Shown in pieces: positions 55,649-64,000 of a stretch of DNA of 64,000 nucleotides. Source of the stretch: Acetobacter fallax. GTDB lineage: Bacteria; Pseudomonadota; Alphaproteobacteria; Acetobacterales; Acetobacteraceae. The stretch covers positions 1-64,000 of the forward strand of contig NZ_WOSX01000014.1 of the NCBI RefSeq assembly GCF_011516735.1, in the 5' to 3' direction. How positions within the stretch are numbered: position 1 is the stretch's first letter; the number at the start of each line of letters is the position of its first letter. Below the pieces are notes generated by a model. It was not told the origin of the DNA and did not search any database. It saw only the letters and a list, made by a program, of their open reading frames with translations. Both the position numbers and the translations under genes were made by a program.

Positions 55649-56008
55649 TTAAGGAAGTTTACTGGTTGCAACCCGCCACGGGCCAACCCGTCGCGGGCGA
55701 TGACGGCCGGACGCGCGACTCAGGCGTAGACTGAGTTCACCCATCTCAATCCGGGCATGGAGTTCGTTCCAGACTGCATCCGGATCAAGATCCTGCTCGC
55801 TCCACAGCCGGAACAGGGCCTCAAGAAAAGCAGCGCTGCCCCGCACCACGCCCTGGCTGTTTCCGGTAATGGCTGCAATGGCACATTCTACCGTGATGCT
55901 GCCAAATTCGGCAGCGATGGCATGTGTATCGTCTGTGCCGGCCTCCTCCACCTGACGCGCAGGCAGAGGAGACAGGCCGGTGGCAGCATCGGTTGGGCGA
56001 TTTGTCAT
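55649..56008 (-). CDS. small protein with weak HisE/MazG-like pattern
   Basis: This 119-aa protein starts MTNRPTDAATGLSPL. The middle, SITVECAIAAITGNSQGVVR then GSAAFLEALFRLWSEQDLDP and DAVWNELHARI, follows the helical pattern of phosphoribosyl-ATP pyrophosphatase (HisE), but the metal-binding E-E-x-x-E is not conserved. The end is Arg-rich. It may be a diverged, non-catalytic relative or unrelated. AAGGGG directly abuts the ATG, so the real start may be the in-frame TTG at 56044. Function unknown. Confidence 0.45.
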   Translation of the reverse strand: MTNRPTDAATGLSPLPARQVEEAGTDDTHAIAAEFGSITVECAIAAITGNSQGVVRGSAAFLEALFRLWSEQDLDPDAVWNELHARIEMGELSLRLSRASGRHRPRRVGPWRVATSKLP

Positions 56009-56068
56009 CCCCTTATCATGACGAGCGCGGGGCCGTGCGGTCAATCAGCCGCACGACATCCGCCCGCA

Positions 56069-56827
56069 TCAGAATGGAACGGCGTGTGCTTCACGAACCG
56101 TTGCCGCGGTGACCATTGCCAGTGCCGTTTCCGTGCGACGCCGTGTGCGCGCCAGCCATCCTCTGCCCCACCGCCTGAAACCGGATCGCGCCCGATATTC
56201 ACGCTCCTGCATGCCGGACAGCACCAGCACCATGAGAAGATCCATACCGCCTCGCCGGGCAAGGGCGCGCCTGACTTCGGGTCCGATCCCGCTGCTTGGT
56301 GGCAGACCGAGACGCGCGTGGAGGACTGAAAGCGCATCAGGATCGATCTGAGGCAGGATGTCGTCAATCTCAGCCTGACTCAGCGCCGTGAGGGTGCGAT
56401 TGCCGATGATGCCGTCAGGGGTGGCTCCCGTCATACGCTGGAGAAGATGCGCCGACAGATGAACGCCGCAGTTCCATCCGAAATCGAATACCATGAGATC
56501 AATTCCGGCAGACAGTGCCGAGCAGGCGAGCGGGTTCCAGAACCGGGAACGCGCAATGGCATCGAATGTCGCGAGATCGAGATTTTTCATGTCATCTTCG
56601 GTGATTTTCGCAGGCTGCATCCATGATGCGAGCATGGGGGCGGAGACACCATAGCAACTGCCGATCAGAGCACCTTTGCTACCATTCTCTTCGGGCAGCC
56701 AGTTACCCGTGTCTTTAGGATCATTACTGTACCCACCCTCCGCGGTCCTCACGAAATCAAGGCAGGCGTCAAAATTCTGGCCGGTCAAAAGGAAAATCTC
56801 CGGATCTGGAGGAAATGGCCGGCACAC
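56069..56827 (-). CDS. GH108-type peptidoglycan hydrolase (secretion-activating ZliS-like)
   Basis: This 252-aa protein opens its domain with FDACLDFVRTAEGGYSNDPK (catalytic Glu in EGGY near residue 31), then DTGNWLPEENGSKGALIGSC and YGVSAPMLASW, longer between the two than the usual DPGGATxxGI. It continues with RSRFWNPLACSALSAGIDLM and FDFGWNCGVHLSAHLLQRMT, then DGIIGNRTLTAL, a PG_binding_3-type C-part. There is no signal peptide, as expected for phage-lysozyme-like proteins that need help to leave the cell. Start GTG at 56827. Its genomic setting shows no other phage gene. Confidence 0.75.
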   Translation of the reverse strand: MCRPFPPDPEIFLLTGQNFDACLDFVRTAEGGYSNDPKDTGNWLPEENGSKGALIGSCYGVSAPMLASWMQPAKITEDDMKNLDLATFDAIARSRFWNPLACSALSAGIDLMVFDFGWNCGVHLSAHLLQRMTGATPDGIIGNRTLTALSQAEIDDILPQIDPDALSVLHARLGLPPSSGIGPEVRRALARRGGMDLLMVLVLSGMQEREYRARSGFRRWGRGWLARTRRRTETALAMVTAATVREAHAVPF

Positions 56828-56979
56828 CGTGCGTCACGAACGGCCCGGCCGCCAAAGCCAGAGTGTAACTGTCCCCGGATTCAGGATTATGTCTTATAAC
56901 GAAAAGTGTTTTCTAGATCAGAGACGTCTTCCTGAATTCAGGAAAGCTGTTTTGTAATTTCTTTAAAACGCTTTTTAAA

Positions 56980-57290
56980 AAGCTCAGTTGTCGTTATGTG
57001 CTGGTCTGTGATTTTTTAAAGGGTTAGCAAAAGAACCAGGCTCTGCCCGCACCCGGAAGGGGTCGTCACGCGAAGGCGTGCTGCACACGATGCCCTCTTC
57101 CTCCCGATCTGTTGATAAAAGCCGTTAAGCCTGTTTCCAAAAGTTTGCGACCTTTGGCGGGTTCCTGGGTAAGATCCTGAGAAGGTGCCAGCACCTCATG
57201 ACAACAGAGCCTTTGGAAACCAGTTTATTATAAATAAACAGGGGTGCAGGGACCTGCGGTCCCTGCCAGAGCCCGGTTTTCTTCCCGGCG
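56980..57290 (+). repeat. dispersed hairpin element, copy F, plus reverse fragment
   Basis: Copy F, 56980-57211 (232 bp), has ends AGCTCAGTTGTCGTTATG and inverse GGCTCTGTTGTCATGAGG. Flanking 8-mers TTTTTAAA and TTTGGAAA agree at 6 of 8. Between the first and third hairpins the sequence GTCGTCACGCGAAGGCGTGC replaces the usual 8-bp stem, making it longer. From 57212 a reverse family fragment follows (TTTGGAAACCAG, then GCAGGGACCTGCGGTCCCTG). Confidence 0.8.
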
Positions 57291-57328
57291 GTCAATCTTT
57301 GCGCAGGCTGGCTTTATGCTGGCTGGTA

Positions 57329-57811
57329 TTAATCCGCTGAGGCGAGCAGATCAGCTATCACACCGTCCATCGCAGCAAGCGCATCAGAAACCGCCAGCTT
57401 CACCTGAACACCGCGCCCGCCACCGTTCATCAGAATGCAGGACAGTTCCAGCGCTTCCTGAGCTACAGCCGTGGGCACGTGCTTTCGCCGTCCGAACGGG
57501 CTGATTCCGCCGACCCTGTATCCGGTGATCCGCTCGGCATCCGCCGGCTTCATCATCTTCGCGCTCTTGCCTGAAAATGCGGCGGCCAGTTTCTTCATGC
57601 TGAGTTCCCGCGCAACGGGGATCACAACGCAGACCGGTTTGCCGTCTACTTCCGCCATCAGGGTCTTAAACACGCGTTCCGGCGGCTCGCCCACGGCGGC
57701 GGCGGCATGCACGCCGAGTTTTTCTACGGAAGGGTCATAATCATAAACAAGCGTCTCAAACGCGATATTTTTCCGTTTGAGAAAAGCCGTGGCGGGCGTG
57801 GTCTTCGTCAT
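57329..57811 (-). CDS. ybaK: YbaK/EbsC-type aminoacyl-tRNA deacylase
   Basis: This 160-aa trans-editing protein is like YbaK, which clears Cys-tRNA(Pro) made by ProRS error. Seen: TPATAFLKRKNIAFETLVYD, GEPPERVFKTLMAEVDGKPV with the conserved Lys, VVIPVARELSMKKLAAA, VGGISPFGRRKHVPT (family GGISPxGxxxxxPT motif), and NGGGRGVQVKL. Full length for the family. ATG at 57811, a single gene. Substrate could also be another misacylated tRNA, as YbaK-like proteins differ in specificity. Confidence 0.93.
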   Translation of the reverse strand: MTKTTPATAFLKRKNIAFETLVYDYDPSVEKLGVHAAAAVGEPPERVFKTLMAEVDGKPVCVVIPVARELSMKKLAAAFSGKSAKMMKPADAERITGYRVGGISPFGRRKHVPTAVAQEALELSCILMNGGGRGVQVKLAVSDALAAMDGVIADLLASAD

Positions 57812-57865
57812 GCCGGCATCGTATCACATCGACCGTACAGGCAAAGTCTGCACCGGTGAGGATGT

Positions 57866-58021
57866 TCAGGTTTCAATCCGCCATCCCTGCGCCTGCAATA
57901 TAGCTTCATCAAAAAGCGTTCCGTATTCATCCGACCAGTCACCGGCGACATAACGAAGCAGGACTCTTTTTCCTTCTGAATTTCGCCAGGCGTACCAGCC
58001 ACCGGTGCACCAGGACGTCAT
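57866..58021 (-). CDS. small 51-aa protein coupled to the lipoprotein gene
   Basis: MTSWCTGGWYAWRNSEGKRV leads a 51-residue protein that ends QAQGWRIET. Its ATG overlaps the stop of the lipoprotein gene in an ATGA arrangement, the mark of translational coupling. The protein is Trp-rich (six Trp), with a balanced composition unlike random frames. It is below usual gene-finder size limits. No family is recognised; it may work with the lipoprotein, but this is inferred only from coupling. Confidence 0.5.
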   Translation of the reverse strand: MTSWCTGGWYAWRNSEGKRVLLRYVAGDWSDEYGTLFDEAILQAQGWRIET

Positions 58022-58488
58022 CGCAGCCATTTCCCGGCATCGTAATCCGCTGGCAGAGACGTGCGGTCAGCGTTTTCAACACATTCCCTGATGAGCGGCG
58101 CGCAGGCGGCTGTTGGTCCCGCCATGCTGAGCGTGACGCCCGTGAAATGCACTGCCGCGACATATCCCGCATGAACCCGGATGACCGTATGGCAGGTGCC
58201 GCTGGCACCGAGCGCAAGAGTGGGCGTAATACCGGGCGGCAACGTCGATGAAAGGGTCACAGCAGGCTGTACCGGTTCGTTCTGATCATAGGACAGAATC
58301 CAGTCCGTCTGTGAAATCTGCATCGTGCGGGCCGGTTTTCCCGCACAGGACAAAAGATCCGGCAGAGGCATCGTGACCAGTTGCGTCCGTGCGCCTCCTG
58401 ACAGATGAGACAGACACCCGGTACAGAGTGAACAAAACAGAAGAAAAAAGACAGACCGCGAAGTTCGGAAGTAACTATATACAAACAT
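58018..58488 (-). CDS. predicted lipoprotein, unknown function
   Basis: This 156-aa protein has an N-terminal signal (FRTSRSVFFLLFCSLCTGC) with the lipobox LCTGC, so the mature protein starts at Cys25 or near and is lipid-anchored. The mature part has two further regions with Cys (SCAGKPARTMQISQTDWILS and GTCHTVIRVHAGYVAAVHF) and a late TAACAPLIRECVENADRT; the Cys may form disulfides. No enzyme motif is seen. The next gene (51 aa) overlaps by 4 bp. Probably an outer-membrane-facing periplasmic protein. Confidence 0.7.
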   Translation of the reverse strand: MFVYSYFRTSRSVFFLLFCSLCTGCLSHLSGGARTQLVTMPLPDLLSCAGKPARTMQISQTDWILSYDQNEPVQPAVTLSSTLPPGITPTLALGASGTCHTVIRVHAGYVAAVHFTGVTLSMAGPTAACAPLIRECVENADRTSLPADYDAGKWLR

Positions 58489-58689
58489 ATACTGTCAGAT
58501 CATGTGGAAACAGACGGGTAGTCTATCCGTCTTCATAAACCTTCGGTGGTGATGTCTGTTTTCACGATGCCAGAATCAGAAAGGACGTCACACCGGAAAG
58601 GTGGACGCCCTCTGAAAGCTGATTATCCCGGAACGTGTTTTGCCGCACAAAACGCGACGGACGATCCGGGATGCCTGATCTGTTTCTGA

Positions 58690-59955
58690 TCAGGCGACGC
58701 GGCGCGCTCCGCCACCAGGACGCCCACCGCCGCTGCGACCACCATTTCGCGGCGGCCCGCCACGACCGCGACCGCCACCACCCAGCACGGGCGGCCTCAT
58801 TGTCGAATTCTCGGCAGTGTCGGAATGATAAGGGTGATCCCGTACGACAGGTACGCTCTTGCCAATCGTTTTCTCGATATCCCGCAGCCAGGCACGCTGC
58901 TCCGGATCACAGAAAGAGACTGCCCAGCCTTCGCGCCCCGCACGCGCGGTGCGCCCGATCCGATGAACATAGCTTTCCGGCACATTCGGCAGATCGTAGT
59001 TGAAAACGTGGCTGACATCATCAACGTCAATGCCACGAGCGGCGATATCCGTTGCGACAAGTACTTTCACGCTGCCGGACCGGAAGCCTGACATGGCGCG
59101 CTCACGCGCACCCTGTGACTTATTGCCGTGGATCGCTTCCGACGAAATGTTGTTTTTGTTGAGAAACTCAGAAACTTTATTGGCCTCATGTTTCATCAGC
59201 GTGAAAACGACGGCTCTGGCGACCTTCGGTGAATTCATCAGAAGAAGCAGGGCCTCTTTCTTCTTGTCCTGCTCAACGAACATCACAGCCTGACGGATAC
59301 GGTCGACAGTGCTGGACGGCGGCGTGACTTCGACCGTGGCCGGATCGCGCAGCAGGGAATTGGCCAGTTCCGAGATGCTGCGTGGCATGGTGGCGGAGAA
59401 GAGCAGAGTCTGCCGTTCGCGTGGCAGAGAAGCGACGATGCGTCGGATATCCCGCACAAATCCCATGTCCAGCATGCGATCCGCCTCATCGAGAACAAGA
59501 ATTTCCAGACTGTGCAAATCGATATGGCCCTGGCCCATCAGATCCAGCAGGCGGCCGGGAGCGGCAACGAGAACATCGACACCGCGGCGCAGGGCTTCAA
59601 CCTGACGGCCCTGCCCCACGCCACCGAAGACGACGGCGTGCGTCAGTTTCATATGACGGGCATAGGCTTTGAAGCTGGCGTCAATCTGAGACGCGAGTTC
59701 CCGGGTTGGCGCAAGCACGAGCGCGCGGGCACCTTTTGGCGTCGGACTGTGCCGGTGCGTCAGAAGATGATGGAGAATGGGCAGAGCGAAAGCTGCCGTC
59801 TTGCCTGTACCGGTCTGGGCGAGGCCCAGCAGATCACGGCCCTGTAAAAGATAAGGGATGGACCCTGCCTGAATTGGGGTTGGCGTGGTGTACCCCTCGT
59901 CAGTGAGGGCACGTAGCAACGGTTCGGCAAGCTTGAGATCGGCAAACGTCGTCAT
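58690..59955 (-). CDS. rhlE: DEAD-box RNA helicase, RhlE-like
   Basis: This 421-aa RNA helicase has the Q motif (TTPTPIQAGSIPYLLQG), motif I GLAQTGTGKTAAFALPIL, APTRELASQ (Ia), LVLDEADRMLDMGF (II), FSATMP (III), VFTLMKHEANKVSEFL, LVATDIAARGIDVDDVSHVF, and HRIGRTARAGREG (VI). The C-terminal tail is Gly/Arg-rich (GGGGRGRGGPPRNGGRSGGG), which binds RNA in such proteins. The RhlE subgroup helps ribosome assembly and cold growth. ATG at 59955 follows GGCGTTTTATCTAG without a clear ribosome site. Confidence 0.93.
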   Translation of the reverse strand: MTTFADLKLAEPLLRALTDEGYTTPTPIQAGSIPYLLQGRDLLGLAQTGTGKTAAFALPILHHLLTHRHSPTPKGARALVLAPTRELASQIDASFKAYARHMKLTHAVVFGGVGQGRQVEALRRGVDVLVAAPGRLLDLMGQGHIDLHSLEILVLDEADRMLDMGFVRDIRRIVASLPRERQTLLFSATMPRSISELANSLLRDPATVEVTPPSSTVDRIRQAVMFVEQDKKKEALLLLMNSPKVARAVVFTLMKHEANKVSEFLNKNNISSEAIHGNKSQGARERAMSGFRSGSVKVLVATDIAARGIDVDDVSHVFNYDLPNVPESYVHRIGRTARAGREGWAVSFCDPEQRAWLRDIEKTIGKSVPVVRDHPYHSDTAENSTMRPPVLGGGGRGRGGPPRNGGRSGGGRPGGGARRVA

Positions 59956-60359
59956 CTAGATAAAACGCCTCCTGGTGCGCGAGAAATAACGAAGGCTTCC
60001 GGGAGGCCGTCGCTTTCCAAAGTAAGGGGTTATGTCTGTTGCCCGGCTTTGCGAGGCTTACAGCGAAGCGACCGTTTTCGGCGCGAACGCTGATCTGTGT
60101 GCGACATTACCTTTGTAGAAACAGAGCCGGCTTTTCTGAACCGGCAAAAATACCGACCTCGCCAAACGAGTTAATCCTATGCCAAATTAGCATGATTTTC
60201 AAGCTGGCTGTCTGGGTTTTTTAGCACAGGCGGGGATAAAGGATTATATATTTAATTTCATAAAATATACCCGAATCAATCTTTATCCAGTAAATTCAAT
60301 TAGTTTCACCATCAGAAGCACTTCAGAAATAGTTTTTTGACGAAACGTAACGCCTGTTT
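59956..60359. other. intergenic region upstream of rhlE
   Basis: A 404-bp gap between the start of rhlE and the end of the kinase gene, both on the minus strand. The part near the kinase end (60230-60340) is AT-rich. A long 5' leader, typical for cold-induced DEAD-box genes, may lie here; this is inferred. No gene, family repeat or clear terminator is seen. Confidence 0.35.
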
Positions 60360-61283
60360 TTAAATGGTGCTTTCATATGCCCGAACGGCAAGCCTCATTG
60401 CTCCGTCCACGGCATTTCCCTGTGACGGTGTCAGCCTGTGACGCACGATCTCCGGCAGATGCGGCGCGATAACCGGAGCCAGACCACCCAGCAGGCAGAA
60501 TGACAACAACGAAAACCCCTCCTCTGACAGCAGAGCAACTGCAAGACGCCCCAGTTCAGCCCCGGCGCGATTCAGAATGGACCCGGCGACCGGTTCGCCG
60601 TCCCGCGCTTCTTCCACCACCACCGGCACGAGAGAGGCAAACCGCGCGGCCGAAGCGCCGATACTCCAGCACAGCGGGTCGTGTCCGGTTTCGACAAGAT
60701 GCGCCCATAACCGGGACGACAAGCGGGATTTCGGAGTGCGCCGATCCTGCACGTTCAGCATATGGCGCACGGCTTCAAGGCCTATCCAGGCACCACTGCC
60801 TTCATCGCTCTGGGGAAATCCCCATCCTCCGGCACGGCGAATTTCAGCCCCGCGGATGGCATAAGCGACACTGCCGGTTCCGGCCGCCACAACAGCGCCA
60901 TCGGCACCACCATGTGCCCCGAGACAGGACGTAAATGCATCAGTCCGGATTTCAAGTCCTGCGAAGTCTGTACACAGGTGACTGAACCGCTGCGCGCTGT
61001 CCGCGACTTCCGCTCCGGCCAGGCCGGCCCCGGCGAAGATACGCAATGCGCCGGAGGTGAAATCAGCCGGTGAGAGACCGGCCTTGCGTAATGCCTCATC
61101 CACGCCGGTCCGGACCGATTGACAGGCCAGATGAATATCGCTCGCAATGTTGGCTGACCCGCTACGTCCTTCACCAAGCACCGTGCCATCGGGCAGGGCG
61201 AGCCGGACAATCGTTTTCGTCGCGCCGCCGTCAATGGCCGCAAGAACAGTCTGCACCCCGGAGGCGGATACGGAAGCACTCAC
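60360..61283 (-). CDS. BadF/BadG-type ATPase, probable N-acetylglucosamine or glucosamine kinase
   Basis: This 307-aa protein of the actin/hsp70-fold sugar kinase group has the phosphate-1 motif AAIDGGATKTIVRLALPDGT (residues 14-33), phosphate-2 VVAAGTGSVAYAIRGAE (about 130), and GWGFPQSDEGSGAWIGLEAV (the family GxGxxxGDEGSGxxxG). A late LGGLAPVIAPHLPEIV forms the adenosine region. Sequence pattern suits GspK/NAGK-like enzymes that phosphorylate GlcN or GlcNAc from cell-wall recycling. It overlaps metW by 4 bp, so it is cotranscribed with the methionine genes without an obvious link in function. Confidence 0.78.
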   Translation of the reverse strand: MSASVSASGVQTVLAAIDGGATKTIVRLALPDGTVLGEGRSGSANIASDIHLACQSVRTGVDEALRKAGLSPADFTSGALRIFAGAGLAGAEVADSAQRFSHLCTDFAGLEIRTDAFTSCLGAHGGADGAVVAAGTGSVAYAIRGAEIRRAGGWGFPQSDEGSGAWIGLEAVRHMLNVQDRRTPKSRLSSRLWAHLVETGHDPLCWSIGASAARFASLVPVVVEEARDGEPVAGSILNRAGAELGRLAVALLSEEGFSLLSFCLLGGLAPVIAPHLPEIVRHRLTPSQGNAVDGAMRLAVRAYESTI

Positions 61284-61942
61284 CGTTTTTTCTCCGCGTC
61301 AGACAAGGATATCTCCGGGCCACGGCGCCGCCCTTCTCCTCCGGGTGTTTTGCCCAGCAGAAAAAGCGCCTGTTCGCCAAACAGATTGGCAAGTCTGATG
61401 GAGCGCCGCCAGGGCGCGCGCTCTCCGTCTTCGTCAACAGCCATCCAGTTATGGACGCGATATCCTTCTTCCCCGCACAGGGCCAGAAAGTCCCGGATCG
61501 TGCAGGGATGAATATTTGGCGTGGCGTACCATGGTGTGTTCCACACCGCCGTATTGGGCATGCGGCCACTTGTGAGCAGCTTCAGTCGCAATTCCCAGTG
61601 TCCGAAATTCGGGAAAGATACGATGGCATAACGACCGATTCGCAGCATCTGCCGCAGAACCTCGCGGGGCCGTTCGACAGCCTGCAATGTCCGCTGCAGC
61701 ACCACATAATCGAAGCTGCCATCCGGATAATGTGCGAGATCGTGGTCAGCATCACCATGCACGACCGGCAGGCCATGCGCCACCGAACGCGTGACCTCTC
61801 CCATATCGATTTCAATTCCCCGCGCGTCACACCCTCTGGTGCGGAACAGATGATCGATCAGGGCACCATCGCCGCTGCCGATATCCAGCACCCGCGTGCC
61901 GGGCGTTATCATCCCGGCGATCAGTCGCTGATCGAGGCGCAT
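61280..61942 (-). CDS. metW: MetW-family methyltransferase-like protein
   Basis: This 220-aa class I SAM-fold protein starts MRLDQRLIAGMITPGTRVLD, with the SAM motif IGSGDGALIDHLF, GIEIDMGEVTRSVAHGLPVV, and FDYVVLQRTLQAVERPREVL. MetW pairs with MetX in many Proteobacteria and is needed for O-acyl-homoserine formation. It lies 40 bp after metX, as usual. The C-terminus (HNWMAVDEDGERAPWRRSIR) matches the family. Reaction of MetW itself: it acts with MetX rather than as a proven methyltransferase. Confidence 0.92.
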   Translation of the reverse strand: MRLDQRLIAGMITPGTRVLDIGSGDGALIDHLFRTRGCDARGIEIDMGEVTRSVAHGLPVVHGDADHDLAHYPDGSFDYVVLQRTLQAVERPREVLRQMLRIGRYAIVSFPNFGHWELRLKLLTSGRMPNTAVWNTPWYATPNIHPCTIRDFLALCGEEGYRVHNWMAVDEDGERAPWRRSIRLANLFGEQALFLLGKTPGGEGRRRGPEISLSDAEKKR

Positions 61943-61982
61943 ATCAGGATGGTTCCTTCCGGAAAGACATCACGATCAATCC

Positions 61983-63215
61983 TTATGCTTCGGCTGCGTG
62001 ATGTCCGAGTCCGGCATGCTCTGCCGCTCCCGAAAGGAAGCCACGCACGGTGCGGTCGAAATCCGGTTCGTCGAGCAGGAACGCGTCGTGGCCTTTGTCA
62101 CTCCCGATCTCCACGAAAGACACGTTCGCTGCCGCACGGTTCAGAGCCCGGACGAGCACCCGGGACTGCGATGTTGGAAACAGCCAGTCTGAAGAAAATG
62201 AAATGACGCAGAACCGGGTTGCTGTTCCCGCGAACGGCCCGGCATAATCGCCGTCATGCTCTGCCCCGAGATCCATCCAGTCCATTGCCCGTGTGATGGT
62301 CAGATACGAGTTGGCATCGAAACGATGGACGAAACTTGAACCCTGATGGCGGAGGTAGGATTCCACTTCAAAAATCTCACCGAAGAGAGACAGGGATTGT
62401 GGTTCCGCCACGGTGCAGGGGGTTGCCGGTGGCGTGCTTTCCCGGCGGACACGACGTCCGAATTTCCGTGTCAGCGCTTCTTCCGACAGATAGGTGATAT
62501 GCGCCATCATTCTGGCCACCGCCAGGCCGCGAGCCGGGATTGCGCCGACCTCCCAGTAGCGGCCGCCATGCCAGTCCGGATCAGCGAAAATGGCCTGACG
62601 ACTGACTTCGTTGAAGGCGATATTCTGCGCTGAGTGAAAGGGCGCTGTCGCGATCGGCATCGCGGCGAAGACCATTTCCGGATAGGTCGCGGCCCATTCG
62701 AGCACCTGCATGCCGCCCATTGATCCGCCCACGACGGCAAACAGGCGCTCAATGCCGAGATGCCTGACCAGTGCGTGCTGCCCGCGAACCATGTCACGGA
62801 TCGTGATGGGCGGAAAATCCGTTCCCCATGGCTCCGCCACATCATCCGTGCCGGCCTCACCCTGCGTATCGGACGCAGACGGACGCGGCGACCGCGGGCC
62901 TGTGGAGCCCATGCAGCCACCCAGTACATTTGAACAGATGACAAAGAACCGGTTTGTATCGATCGGTTTTCCCGGCCCGACCATCCGCGCCCACCAGCCG
63001 GCCCGACCGGTCAGAGGGTGGGTTTCGGCCAGATACTGGTCTCCCGTCAGGGCATGACAGACCAGGATGGCGTTATTTCGCTCCGGAGCGAGAGTTCCGT
63101 ACGTCCGGTACGCGATCTCCACGGGCGCCAGAACAGTGCCACAGTCGAGCGTCAGTCCATCAGGAAATACGGCACGATCATGCTCGACCGGCGCGGGAAT
63201 GTCAGTCTGGTCCAT
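61983..63215 (-). CDS. metX: homoserine O-acetyltransferase MetX
   Basis: This 410-aa alpha/beta-hydrolase makes O-acyl-L-homoserine, the first committed step to methionine. Seen: [20 protein letters not shown] then [27 protein letters not shown], the nucleophile in [16 protein letters not shown] (Ser near residue 157), [14 protein letters not shown] with the acid Asp, and [12 protein letters not shown] with the His. ATG at 63215 gives normal length; a start at 63278 adds only a hydrophobic-looking extension. The family name acetyl- or succinyl- cannot be settled by sequence here. Confidence 0.95.
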   Translation of the reverse strand: MDQTDIPAPVEHDRAVFPDGLTLDCGTVLAPVEIAYRTYGTLAPERNNAILVCHALTGDQYLAETHPLTGRAGWWARMVGPGKPIDTNRFFVICSNVLGGCMGSTGPRSPRPSASDTQGEAGTDDVAEPWGTDFPPITIRDMVRGQHALVRHLGIERLFAVVGGSMGGMQVLEWAATYPEMVFAAMPIATAPFHSAQNIAFNEVSRQAIFADPDWHGGRYWEVGAIPARGLAVARMMAHITYLSEEALTRKFGRRVRRESTPPATPCTVAEPQSLSLFGEIFEVESYLRHQGSSFVHRFDANSYLTITRAMDWMDLGAEHDGDYAGPFAGTATRFCVISFSSDWLFPTSQSRVLVRALNRAAANVSFVEIGSDKGHDAFLLDEPDFDRTVRGFLSGAAEHAGLGHHAAEA

Positions 63216-63382
63216 AAATTCCGGAGACCCCTTGAGCCACAGCCACATACGGGCGAACGCTGCCGGGATCAAGAACAACCGGAGATAAGAGGGTATTTCG
63301 TTTCCTGATCGCGATTGATTGACCGTTTTTTGATTAACGTTTAATTAACGAATATAAAGAAGTCGCGTGGAATAGAGCTATT

Positions 63383-64000
63383 ATGAGCGATATGAGTGAG
63401 ACTCACAAGACTACGGCTTCCACGAGCTCTTCACCTGAGGAATGTGATATTACTTCTCTCCGGATCATCGGACATTCCGGCCTTTTTGACACAGAATTCT
63501 ACACCATCACCTACCCTGATCTGGCCGATCTGGGTACGGCAGCACTGGCGCACTATATTGAGCATGGCTGGCGCGAAGGCCGGCGCCCCAATCAGTATTT
63601 CGATCCACACTGGTATGTCGCCGAAAATCCGGAAGTGACCGGCGATCCTTTGCTGCATTATATCACCACCGGCGAAGCCGAGGGGCGTCGCCCGATCGCG
63701 TGGTTTGATCCTGTCTGGTACCGCGAGACTTATCCGGTTCCGGAGGGCATGCTGCTTCTGCGGCATTATCTGCTGAACCGCCACCGGACCGATGTCAGTC
63801 CGATGCCGGAGTTCGATCCGGCGTTTTATCTCAGAATTTATCCGGACGTGGCGCAGGCGGGCGTGGACCCGCTCGAACATTACATGGTTCAGGGATTCAG
63901 AGAGGCCAGACGCCCGTTCGCTGATTTCGACCCTCTTTTCTACCGGGCCCGCTACCTTGCGACCGACCCGGACACCAACCCGCTGGTGCATTATCTGGAG
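63383..64000 (+). CDS. N-terminal part of a protein with FDxxWY...PLxHY repeats (runs off the window)
   Basis: The frame is open from ATG 63383 to base 64000 (206 codons, no stop). After a Ser/Thr-rich start (MSDMSETHKTTASTSSS) come repeats of about 45-50 aa: FDTEFYTITYPDLADL with LAHYIEHGWREGRRP, FDPHWYVAENPEVTGDPLLH, FDPVWYRETYP, FDPAFYLRIYPDVAQAGVDP, and FDPLFYRARYLATDPDTNPL. Each ends PLxHYxxxGxxEGRxP. Such repeats often stand in front of glycosyltransferase domains in exopolysaccharide proteins of Acetobacteraceae; the catalytic part would lie beyond the edge. It is divergent from metX with a 167-bp AT-rich gap. Confidence 0.7.
   Translation, partial: MSDMSETHKTTASTSSSPEECDITSLRIIGHSGLFDTEFYTITYPDLADLGTAALAHYIEHGWREGRRPNQYFDPHWYVAENPEVTGDPLLHYITTGEAEGRRPIAWFDPVWYRETYPVPEGMLLLRHYLLNRHRTDVSPMPEFDPAFYLRIYPDVAQAGVDPLEHYMVQGFREARRPFADFDPLFYRARYLATDPDTNPLVHYLE

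Noticed and set aside
56069..56827. Prophage remnant around the GH108 gene
   Set aside because: No integrase, capsid or tail gene nearby; neighbours are housekeeping genes.
58673..58695. GCCTGATC/GATCAGGC hairpin as the rhlE terminator
   Set aside because: It overlaps the rhlE stop codon and lacks a T run on the minus strand.

Overview
The window reads as chromosomal DNA of an acetic acid bacterium (Acetobacteraceae, Alphaproteobacteria). The support is protein style (Hint_2-type secreted protein, HemJ, MntR, MetX/MetW pair), the moderately high GC, and gene order: hemE beside a putative replication origin, then mnmE-mnmG-rsmG-parA-parB. Genus cannot be fixed from the sequence alone.

Layout. 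0-0.8 kb: transposase remnants and tRNA-Ala(GGC). 0.9-5.3 kb: maf and hemE diverge from a 366-bp gap rich in GTAC motifs and DnaA-box-like 9-mers (candidate oriC), followed by the hemE-HAD-hemJ operon, a Spy-like periplasmic protein and a small membrane protein. 5.3-8.6 kb: SDR, a coiled-coil protein, a complete IS5-family element and tRNA-Lys. 8.7-14.8 kb: parB, parA, rsmG, mnmG and mnmE on the minus strand with two parS sites inside rsmG and mnmE, then ogt. 15-20.8 kb: two glycosyltransferases and a large duplicated-repeat Hint protein. 21-27.9 kb: GNAT, ettA, tRNA(CAT), ppa, ung, a second IS5-family element read by frameshift, and a polyol-type MFS transporter. 28-35 kb: TPP riboswitch-thiC, a Gly/Asn-repeat secreted protein, and uvrA. 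35-46.8 kb: YggT, tRNA-Ala(CGC), an RcnB-like protein, a secreted nuclease, a GT8 enzyme, mntR, a DsbD-like protein, hrpB and a Deg-type protease. 47-64 kb: infC, ilvD, a sugar transferase, the cvpA-purF-SDR-nitronate monooxygenase cluster, a GH108 lysozyme-like protein, ybaK, a lipoprotein pair, rhlE, the metX-metW-kinase operon, and the start of a large repeat-domain protein that leaves the window.

The most unusual signal is a family of dispersed intergenic elements, with at least a dozen full or partial copies. The complete ones are about 200 bp. They start GGCTCTGTTGTC-like and end with its inverse. Two copies have perfect 8-bp direct repeats at their ends (TTTCCAAA, TTTTGAAA). Inside is a fixed series of short hairpins with 3-nt loops. 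Terminal and internal stems change in a compensatory way between copies, and copies are nested in one another, several at the same TTTCCAAA site. They look like structured, non-autonomous mobile elements with IS6-like ends. No IS6-type transposase is in the window.

Functionally the window is mostly housekeeping: heme, pyrimidine (thiamine), branched-chain, purine and methionine synthesis, tRNA modification, segregation and DNA repair. Cell-surface genes (several glycosyltransferases, the Hint protein and secreted repeat proteins) lie between them. Start codons other than ATG are common, including an apparent ATA start for infC.
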